From: Amphibalanus amphitrite
Taxonomy: Eukaryota > Arthropoda > Thecostraca > Balanomorpha > Balanidae
Length of the DNA stretch: 64,000 bases
NCBI RefSeq assembly: GCF_019059575.1
Contig: NW_024882995.1
Location: 88,765-152,764 of the forward strand
Direction of reading: 5' to 3'
Part shown: one piece after another, positions 1-11,500 of the stretch
How positions within the stretch are numbered: position 1 is the first letter of the stretch
How the letters are laid out: the number at the start of each line of letters is the position of its first letter
Program-made: the position numbers and the translations under genes
The notes under the pieces: generated by a model
Seen by the model: only the letters and a program-made list of their open reading frames with translations
What the model was told of the DNA's origin: nothing
The model's database searches: none

Positions 1-317
1 CAAAGACAGAAGCGCGCCGGAACAGAATCACTTTGCCAGGCCAAATCCGGTCGGTTGCATTACTGTGTGCAGTGTTTACCGCTCAGATCATCTGGCAATG
101 CCGCGCAGTAGTCGGCTCTGCAGTATTGAACCCGGCATCAGATCCGTCCGACCGTGCCGGCCCGGCTCCCGCTGTCAATCAGACTGACGCAGCTGAGCGG
201 CCAGGGACAGTGTCCCGTCGGAGGGGGTGGGTCGGCTCCGCCAACTGAGCCACCACTGCACTGGGACGGGACATGGAGGGGACAGACTGTACCCGGGACA
301 GAGACGGACTGTACCCG

Positions 318-440
318 GGACTGGGGCGGTCCGTCGCTGGGACTGGGACGGTCCGTCGCTGGGACTGAGGCGGTCCGTCGCCGGGACTTGGACGGTCCGT
401 CGCCGGGACTTGGACGGTCCGTCGCCGGGACTTGGCGCCC
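318..440. repeat. 22-bp tandem repeat
   Basis: About five and a half copies of a 22-bp GC-rich unit built around GGACGGTCCGTCGC. Copies differ at a few positions. Reading frames through it are low-complexity and look like by-products of the repeat, not a gene. Confidence 0.85.
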
Positions 441-2336
<1,896 letters not shown>

Positions 2337-3659
2337 ACGGGTGGTCAGTATGAAACTGGACAAAATTTGATTAAGTATAGCTTCTCTAATTATGGACAGA
2401 TTTTAATTATTTTTGGCAGGTGAATACTTCCAGTTATTGTATATTACCAGCTCATATTTCAACTTTCTGCTATTAACTAGAAGAAAACATTGCGCCGGTA
2501 AGTCAGCAAGCGTTCCGGGACCTGTTCGCGGAAGTTTGTGAAAATAACACAAATTACAAAAATGCTACCATTATGCGTCACATTACGCCATAGGGTGTAA
2601 CCAGATCTTAAGAATATGTGATCATCGATAAACTCTGAGGACTTGCAGATGTTTTGCATGGTGGGAATCGCAAGATCACCAAGAAAAGGCTCATTCAGCA
2701 CCGGAAGAAACAAACCGGCGCCGTCACCGAACAGTTGGGGCTCTCCTTGTGATCTCTGGGAAGAAATGTTGGAATCTTCAAAACATATGAACAATTAATG
2801 CGTCAAGAAGCAGGAAGCAGGTACAAAAATAGGATAAAGGTGACGGAGGCACAATTTCGAACACAGAAAACCCGCCTGCGCCGTCTGTCACAGGGTCCAA
2901 TGCAGGGTAGCAAAAACATGGAGGTGCATATGGACGATGAATCTTATTTCACCTGCAGTGGCAGCCAAATGCCTTCCATTGTCGAATTTTACACCTCAGC
3001 TGGTGGAGACACTATTCCACATGTGGATCGCACCTTCGCTTTCGACCTGAGAGCAAGCATCCACTCGAGATGCCCGTCTGGCTTGCCATGCGTCCGAGGG
3101 GCTCACGCGTCCAGTTACTTGCCGAGCACAGGCAATGTAAAGGGCGAACTGTGCTATGAAAAGTGTTTGAATGGCGCGTTGCTACCACTTCGTGAGTCTC
3201 AGAACACAGAGCATGATGTTCTGTTAGGTTCCGACCTTGCAACAGTCACAGTACGCGCGCTAGAACACGAAACTTCTTGAGGAGGCTGGGGTGCCCGAAA
3301 TAGCACGTGACATGAACCTGCCATGTACCCCTCAGATTTAGCCCATTGAGGATCTGTGGGGGCTCATCAAACAGAGAGTGTATAAGGGAAGGTGACAGGC
3401 CAGCTGAGACACTCAGTTGAAGCGGAAAATCCAGCAGGTCATACGTCAAATCGACCCGGAGGTGCCGCGAAAGACAATAGCGGGGCTGCCAGCGCGCGTG
3501 CGCTTGGCGGCTGACAGAGGTCCGGTGTCACATATCCATTAGAGCGATCGTGATCACAACAAAATAATGGCACGGTAACGCGATTTTCGTTGCTTTTGCT
3601 TGGAAACTTTCGACACAGTAACAATTCAAACTTTGTCCAGTTTCATACTGACCACCCGT
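2337..3659 (+). mobile_element. Mariner/Tc1-type DNA transposon, degenerate
   Basis: A 1.32-kb element, a normal mariner length. Its two ends are inverted copies of one another: ACGGGTGGTCAGTATGAAAC starts the left end and the reverse complement closes the right end. About 34 bp match with one mismatch. A TA dinucleotide flanks each side (2335-2336 and 3660-3661), the target duplication expected of the superfamily. The interior encodes a broken transposase. It lies in the second intron of the CCDC141-like gene, or downstream if that gene is differently arranged. Confidence 0.9.
2490..3500 (+). pseudogene. Broken mariner-like transposase
   Basis: Fragments of a DDE transposase in several plus-strand frames. 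MDDESYFTCSGSQMP, starting near 2930, matches the MDDESYFTLSGSQMP-type block with the first catalytic aspartate in one arthropod mariner group. GSDLATVTVRAL near 3230 lies where the second catalytic Asp block is expected. Further on, in another frame, come MNLPC and PIEDLWGLIKQRVYKG (near 3310-3390), the third catalytic region, then a basic C-terminus. Stop codons and frame changes lie between 2570 and 2790 and again after 3280, so no active enzyme can be made. Confidence 0.85.
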
Positions 3660-4316
3660 TAGGTAATGGCCTAAACCTCAGGCAGGCAGTGACTGAGAAT
3701 TGCTATGAGCTCATTTTTAGAACTGTGAGAGCAGAGCTGAATTGTGCGGTCATAGTTCACATCATATGTCGTCCTCAGTTCCACTGCCCGGAGCTGGGCC
3801 CTCTCAGGCCCGCTGTGAGGGTGTGAAAGCTCCGCCAGCTCGCCGGGAGCTGCGCTGTCTGTTTATACCGGCCCATCCTGTGCCGGGCGGGGGCGGGGCG
3901 GGGCGGGCTCCTGGCGCCGCCGCCGGCCCCGGCTGGGTCAGGAATGCCGCGCAGCCGTCCGCGCCGGCAGGGGGTGACCGGTGAGCTCAGTGGACGCCGT
4001 CTCACCATCCGCGGCCCAGCCGTCACACAGGCTGCACACTGCACAGGCCTCCTTTGAACCTCGAGTTATCGCCCAGTTTTGAGACAGCACAAAGAAGAGG
4101 GTGATGCATCCAGTGTTGATAAAACAGGTGACTGTATTAAAGATAGGAGCAATAGCTCTGAATTCAGAACAATGCCGCACTAACATAGGCGCAATGTAGC
4201 AATTGAAAACAACGCAAAGAGTTGCTACTATTTACAGATAGATGCTCGATGCTGGTTTCCTGCGTCACACAGGCCATTATTTTACCTTCCCGATTAAATA
4301 ACTAGGCTGGTCAATA

Positions 4317-5210
4317 GGGGAAGTTGGGGGAACGCCGAAGACTTTTTTTTTCTGACGCCCGTAGCACGCAAGGTAGACAACATACGCTATTCTTGCTGGC
4401 GTCATTCGAGAGGCCAGTCTTTTGCCTTTCAAACATACCAGGCGCATTTGATGAATTCGCACACCGTTAAGCGCACAAACTAAAAATATCAAAGAAGTGA
4501 CTTTTTCGGCGTTGCCCCGGACTGCGGGGAAAGCCGAAAATGGGAGAAATGATCTACGGGGAATGCCGACATTGATGTTTTACCATTTTATCTCAAACTT
4601 TATCCAGAATTCATCAAAGCTGACACACGTTTCAAGAGATTGAGGACGCGGTGCACACTGGAAGTTATAATTGTGTGATATAATAAGAAAATGCCAGGTA
4701 AATCATTCCTTATAGGTAACAAGCCGTTGTGTCGGTTGAAAGTGTAATTTGTGTGACTAAAAATACGCGTTGCTTTTCTACAGCAGTAAAGTCCACGTAG
4801 CGTGCTTTTAACACGTGCGTAATCGCACGTTTTCGGCATTACCCCAGCCAGCCATACTTTCATTTGCAGGCCCATAACTTTTCAACGTGCTGTATAAATT
4901 TCAAATAGGCAGCACACTTATGCAAAGACATGCTGAAGATTACTTAACCGAATTGGCCAGACAAACGGTAGCATAATGAGTAAAAAATGCAGCTTCAAAG
5001 GCGCATGTAGTACAAGGGAAACGTACCTTGAAAACGCTCTTGGCGCCCTCACAGTCGAAGTATTCCGAATGACGACTCGTAACAAACATGCGATAATTGT
5101 AGTCACTTAAGCTTCAGAGCATCACTGACAGGTGGCATTCATGTCTTACGGTTTTCGAAATATCTCGAATTTCGGCTTTGCCCCAACTCCGGCATTGCCC
5201 CAACATCCCC
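4317..5210. mobile_element. Non-autonomous TA-flanked DNA element
   Basis: An ~0.9-kb segment bounded by imperfect inverted repeats: GGGGAAGTTGGGGGAACGCC on the left and the reverse complement of GGGGATGTTGGGGCAATGCC on the right, 3 mismatches in 21. A TA lies immediately outside each end (4315-4316, 5211-5212). The motif CGGC(A/G)TTNCCCC recurs inside near 4510, 4560, 4835, 5170 and 5190. No transposase is encoded. The TA duplication suggests a Tc1/mariner-type or pogo-type MITE. The family is not identified. Confidence 0.7.
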
Positions 5211-5369
5211 TACACAAAGGTCACCAGCCCGGCAGAGCTCAGTGTATCTAGTTCTACACGTGTTCAGCCGCAGCACAGCCGTTTGACGGCGGTGTCGACC
5301 CTGCCCAGCTGGCACTCACCGTACACCTGTGCGCTACACACAGCACACCGCGGCGGCCGGGGGCGACCC

Positions 5370-5575
5370 TACCGCGAGAGACCAGCGTTCCTTACCGCAA
5401 GTTTCTGCAGCACCTGCAGACCAGCGTTCCTTACCGCGAGTTTCTGCAGCACCTGCAGACCAGCGTTCCGTACCGCGAGTTTCTGCAGCACCTACAGACC
5501 AGCGCTCCTTACCGCGAGTTTCTGTAACACCTGCAGACCAGCGTTCCTTACCGCGAGTTTCTGCAGCACCTCGTC
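5370..5575 (-). repeat. Exon-edge array: donor of CCDC141-like exon 2, 39-bp unit
   Basis: The last 18 coding bases of exon 2 (reading VLQKLA) plus the 5' splice site GTAAGG and the first ~20 intron bases are repeated five times at exactly 39-bp spacing, with a truncated sixth copy. The genuine exon end is 5552; donor-equivalent positions follow at 5513, 5474, 5435 and 5396. Each copy keeps GCGGTAAGG or a one-base variant. In the coding frame the first extra copies read on as VLQKLAVRNAGLQ before a stop. Confidence 0.9.
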
Positions 5576-8500
5576 GTGCTGTTTTTGGAGCAGCTGCGCC
5601 TCCTCCAGGCTGTGTCCCAGGTGGGTCAGCTCCGGGCTCATCTCCAGTACCTTCAGCTCCACCCATTCTCGGCTCTGGAAACGAAAGCAACAAACCCGTC
5701 ACGAATAGAGAAATGCAGAGTCTATTTAGCCAGGGCTCATGGAGCGCTGGGTGGCATAAATCAAATTGACCAGAACGCCTAAACTGTCCGACACTGCACC
5801 CAATAAAGTATGTACTGCACAGTGCACACGCCGGTCGCTTTGGTGCTCGATGAGCGCATGTAAGCTGTCCAGCAACACACCAGACAGAATGCCGTAAACA
5901 TAGACTGTACCGCAATACACCAAACAGAACGCCATATACAGACTGTCCCGCAGTATGTACACCGAACGCCGTATACATAGGGTGCCCCACAGCACACAGA
6001 ACGCCGTAGACATAGACTGTCCCGAAGTACACCGAATGCCGTGTACACTGTACACAGACTGTCCCGCAATACACGGAACGCCGTAAATGTAGACTGTACC
6101 GCAAAACACCGAACGCCGTATGCCTAGACTGTGCCGCCTTACACACACCATACAGAGCGCCGTATATGTAGACTGTCCCGCAATATACCGAACGCCGTAT
6201 ACATAGACTGTCCCGTTGTACACCGAACGCCGTATATGTAGACTGCCCCGCAGTACACCAGGCGCCGTATATGTCGACTGTCCCGCAGTACACTGAACGC
6301 CGTATACATAGACTGGCCCGCAGTGCGCCAGACGCACGCATTGCATCACAATCTAGTTTATGAATATTCATCATTATTTATAGGGCCACTGTGAGGCATT
6401 GCAACATGGCTTCACTAGCCTGCCTACACAAATACAATTGTAATTCATATTAGCTACTCCTTTTTCCGCTATTATCATGCCTACGTTAACTATTTTCCCT
6501 TATCATAAAACAAAACCCCGCCCCCGACTAGAGGTTCAATGTCGACCGCACGCGCCCACGTCAGACGAAGAGCGATGAGTGACGGTGTCTGAAACAACAC
6601 AACGTTCTCCGACAGACGGGCTTTGTTCCTCTCAGGAGCCAGGCCCGGCCAGGTCTCCCGGTCCAACATTTCACGCGCGGTGTGCAGGTCGCCAGACGCA
6701 GCCACCGACCCCGCCAGGTCAGCCGGTCGGGTCGCGCCCCACCTGCGCCCTCCATTCCCCATAGGACCGCTGCCGCCCCTGGGACGGCCACACAAACAGA
6801 GGCGGAGGGGGGGGGGGGGGGGGGCGGGGGCTGTCGGCGCCGCCGGCCAGGCTGCCAAATGGCCGGCCCGCTCGGCCCCTGACGGAGCGCCTGTCGGGAG
6901 GGTGACGCTAGAGCGGCGAAATTAGCGCCTCCGCGCTGATAACGGACACTTCAATGTCAATGCGAACATACTGCTGTATGTAATTCGGTGGCGATGATAC
7001 TAACGCTCACAACATCCTTTATGCACACACTGACTGGGTGGCAATAGTGCGGCGGCTGCTGAAGTGGCACTCCGCCAACATCGGCTTTGAGCGGAACCAG
7101 CAGCGTCGGACGACTCTGCTCCAACAATGCCGGCCCCCGCCGTGTACCCGGGGCCTTTCCATCCTCCAGCACACAGGTGCTAATCAGCCGGGCAAACGGG
7201 CGCAGTGAATTGTACCGGGTCTGACTCGACAAACAAGCCCGACGTGCAGCCGCGGCAAACACGCCAGCGACCTGGCGGCTATCAACAATAGCCAGTAACT
7301 GCCACCACCGGCGGGCAAAAACGCTGCGACCCCGCACGGCCATGTAAGACCGCGCTATTCGCTAATCCTTATTACTGTTTTTAATGTGTGCTTTTACGAC
7401 TGTTATTCCTTTCAATTATTTAGACAGGTATAGGGGGTCGATAAGGCCGGATTAGATCACACTGTCCCATGTACATACTATAGTTCCGCACTGGTAGTGA
7501 ACTTACTCCCCATCGTCACCGCTGCCCTGCGACTCTCTGCGCCTGGTGCGTGGCCTGTCACTCTCCACCGGCCGTCGGAGGGCCGCACGCAGTATACCCA
7601 ACAGGTCACCACCGCTCTGCGGCGGACCGCACGCAGTACCCGCCGCTCTGGGGCGGACCGCACGCAGTACCCACCGCTCAGGGGCGGACCGCACGCAGTA
7701 CCCGCCGCTCTGGGGCGGACCGCACGCAGTACCCACCGCTCAGGGGCGGACCGCGCGCAGTACCCGCCGCTCTGGGGCGGACCGCACGCAGTACCCGCCG
7801 CTCTGGGTCGGTCGTCAGACCACCTGCGACGCCGCGGCGCCGTCCAAACAAACTGACCGCCGCGCACGGGCCGGGGCGGGCGGGGGGAGGTCGGCTCTGA
7901 CCCGGCTCACAGGTATATACGGCCGGTGTACGCCGCGGGCGGCGGAGAACGGGGAGACGAGGAGAGGGGAGAGGGGAGAGGGGGCGCCGATGAAACATAG
8001 CCCGGTCAGCGGTGAGATGGCGTCTATTTCAGGAGGCTGAGGCACCGACGGGAAATGCCACAGCCCCCGGCCACGGTGGCAACCGGAGGCCTCCTACATC
8101 GAACGGTGGCTTTATACTGGAAAACTTCAATTAAACTACAAATGACTTTGTTGATTCAACTTTAAATCATGAATGAACACCAAATAACAAATCTGCCCAT
8201 GTCCTTGTTAAGCAAAATTAAAGCTTCGGAAACGTTACTGCAAGCTTTTGAATGGCCTATAAGTGCGGCATTGCAACAAGATACCAGCACCACCTCAAAG
8301 GCCAGCCCCAGGCAGTGGTCAGTCATCTCCGCTGACGTCCAGCACGCCGGCAACAGCCTCCCGTCCCAAATCACTCCCCGGAAGCGTCTCACACATCATT
8401 CTGTTCCGCGGCGGCTCGTAAAGCTCATTTGTTTAACCCCATTTCTCGGCACCTGACGGGCGGGCTGCGGGCCCTCCGGCGCCGCGGCTGTGTGAGGCGC

Positions 8501-11500
8501 ACTGGAGGGGAGCAGCGCGGCGCCCTGCTCTCCCAGCCGGCCGTCTCAGCCAGTGACAGACGCCACTCGGCCGTGCAGAGAACGGCTGGGCGGGGGGGGG
8601 GGGGCAGGGACCGGGAGCACGGCGGCCGCAGAGTGAGGTCTGCCGCTCTGTGCCTCTCAGAGCGCATCGGCCCACCCGCCCCAGACCGGCACCTTTGAGG
8701 GCAGCACGGGCCGAGACAGCCGTGAGAGGAGCCCTTCACTTCGGAGGGAGAGATCAAAGTGTGAGACGAACAGCAGTTCCCGGCAAAAAGATATTCAAAG
8801 GAGCGCGACTGGGTGGCGCAAAAGATGACCGACAGACTGGTGAAGATTGAAAAGACGAAATAATTTATCTTACGGTAATTTATTCTCCCGTCTCCCACAT
8901 CCAGCCAAAATCCAACTCTGCATGCTTATTCCGATATATCTTCCTCATTCACACCACAAGACACGAGCAAGGAAAAGTGTTATTCAGAGGGCCACTCCAT
9001 TCAAACGCCTCCCAACACTGTTCCGGTAGCTATACAGACCCAGCGCGGGCAGTCCCAGTTGTTCCAGCCGCGCCGGCCGTCCCTGGCCGCCTGGAACCGC
9101 CGCTGGCCTCCGTCAACACGGTCGGGCCGCGCCGGCTGAAAGCGGTGCCGTCGTCGTACCGGCAGGTTGACGTCACCCGCTCCCTCTGCTCCCACCCCAG
9201 ACAGGGCATCGTCCCACCCCGCCCATCCCTAACCGCCGGTCATCGTCCCACCCAAACTCAGGAGTCCGCCCAGCCCCCAGATGTTTGTCCACTTGAAGCC
9301 CGTGCCCTAATCCCGACCTCACAGGAGTCAGGAATCATTCCTTCCCGAAGCCAAGCTGCCCTTCAGCTGGGAGGGCTTCCATCCCGCCCAAAACTCGGCC
9401 GCAGCCCTCGCTGAGCGCGGACGGGGCCGGGCGCGGCGCGGCGGTGAGGCCGGCCGGACCGACTCGGTTTACACGTGCGCGCCCGGTGGACCCTGCCCGG
9501 CTGCACGGCCGCATACGGCCCGGGTACGGCGGACCGGCCGAATTCCATTCCGCAGGTGCCCGGTGCCGCTGGCGGAGGGATGGTGCCAGGGGGGGGGGAG
9601 GAGGTGCCGGGGGCGAGGAGGCATTACCCAGACGGTGCGCCGACGAGCCTCTGGGAAAAACGGGCTGAAAAACGGGCCGTCGACGGATGCAAGTAGGCGA
9701 GAAACTGGCGCGAGAGCCAAGATAAGGTGTGGTAATTAATCTGGAATGCCGGCAAATTTTACGTGCATCCCTTGGTAACAAACAAAGCCAGAAGGCACGG
9801 TACACACTGATAAATTGAAGATTGGGGACGATACTCACCGACACGAGATAATAGTCATGATAAAGGGTCATCGCAATATAAGAATGCGGTAGTCGACGGA
9901 CGAGACGAGACGGACGAGACAGCTGCCAGCCGTTTTAATAAAGGTCGCCCCGTGCACCACCAATGTGTAAACGTCGTTGACACTGCGGGCGGCGCAGACC
10001 CGCTCTATACATCGCCGAGCCACTCAGCCGGACGACCAACACCCGATGCGCCTCTATTTGTTGTTGAATGTCGAGTGCTCCATGAAGTGCTCCTTGTTGC
10101 AATACAACGGCTATGCGAGTGAAGTCAGTTACGCGATCGATCCCCTATGGAGGCCTAGTTGGGACGCACGGGTAACATGAATTATTGGAGCGTGTAGTCT
10201 CGCACGGGGCACACCGTTGGTAACGAAAGAACACCGAGTTAGGTGGCCACATTATTCATTGGCTGGTGCGCATTACGACCCATGACACATATACGAAATA
10301 CATACTTCCGAATGCGATCCATACGCTCAGCATGTGCGCTACCACGACTCAAAAGCCATACCATGCAATAACCGCCCGGCTGAACAGTGAACACCACACC
10401 GGGGCGGCGTCAGTGATCGCGCATTCCGAGCCGACCGCCGTCACCGCCGCGCCCCGTGGGACCGTGGGTGTGTGACAGCAGCGCCAATACATGGCGACTC
10501 GCCGCCCGCTCCGCCGAGACAGGCCGGCCGGGACAGGCGGCAGGCACAGACCTGGCGCCCTGCCCCGCAGCATGCGTCAGGCCCAAAACTCTCAGAAGTG
10601 GCCTGTCGGAGCCGCGGTGAGGGGGGAGGGCGGGGCCGCCGGGACGGCACCGAGAGCCCGGGCGCGGACTCGGAGATGGGAAGCTATCATGACGCTACTA
10701 GACGGTGGTAGTCGTTCGACGACGGAGGTAGACCGGAGGGACACAGCGACCCCACCTGGCGGCAGAGTGGATCCGCTGGGGACTCAGTGGGTCCCGCCCA
10801 GTGCTGACGGCCATGGGTGCCCTGACCGGTCGGCTGGGCCGGCGGCTATTTATACCGCCGACGGTGAGCTCATAGCGGGCCGAGCCGTTCTCGGCCGGCA
10901 CCTGCTGCGACAGGCCGGCCGGACTCTGACTCGGAGTCGAGTCCGAGTCCAGCGCCAAGTTTACATCCAGCTCGGAACTTGACAATGACTCGCCGCTGAC
11001 GCAATGGCTGCTTCTGGACCCGCAAATCGAGTTTCCATTCCAAGTTCAACGCTTATTTTGAGTCTGACCCTTCAATGACATCATATTCTGTGGGCCCTCG
11101 CAGATGGTCTGACTCCGAATGCAAACAGTGTTTAGAACAGACTTCAACGAGGGCTTACTTTCATAAAGTAACTTTATAGCGACAGTCGCTACCTGCCGCA
11201 GACATCTGCCCGAACGAGCCAGATCAAGCAACGTTCATAGATAGACTCAGAATTCAGAATTCAGAATTCAGAATTCAGAATGTATTTCAAGCTCATCCAG
11301 GTAAACATACACCGGCTTTTCATGTGCTTACGTCAGTTGTGGGATAAAAGGCATACACACACGACACTAATACGACATAAAACAATGCAAAAGGCAACTA
11401 ACCCAATGAAAGAATGCTAAAAGGTACCACACACGAGCACGCTCACACCTGGGGCATTCCACGTCAAATCAAACACCGAAATCCGTCATCCCCTTCGATT

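Noticed and set aside
5552-5674. Treating the 5.6-kb spectrin exon as part of the SESTD1-like gene
   Set aside because: It joins in phase to the 14.35-kb exon, and together they match the CCDC141 N-terminus; the SESTD1-like gene already has its own stop codon.
5334-6374. A 346-codon minus-strand frame
   Set aside because: It runs through two tandem-repeat arrays in a frame different from the real exon at 5674-5552.
7478-7867. Repetitive frames reading AVRPRAAGTACGPP-type units
   Set aside because: By-products of the 31-bp tandem repeat; no exon boundary or homologue was seen.
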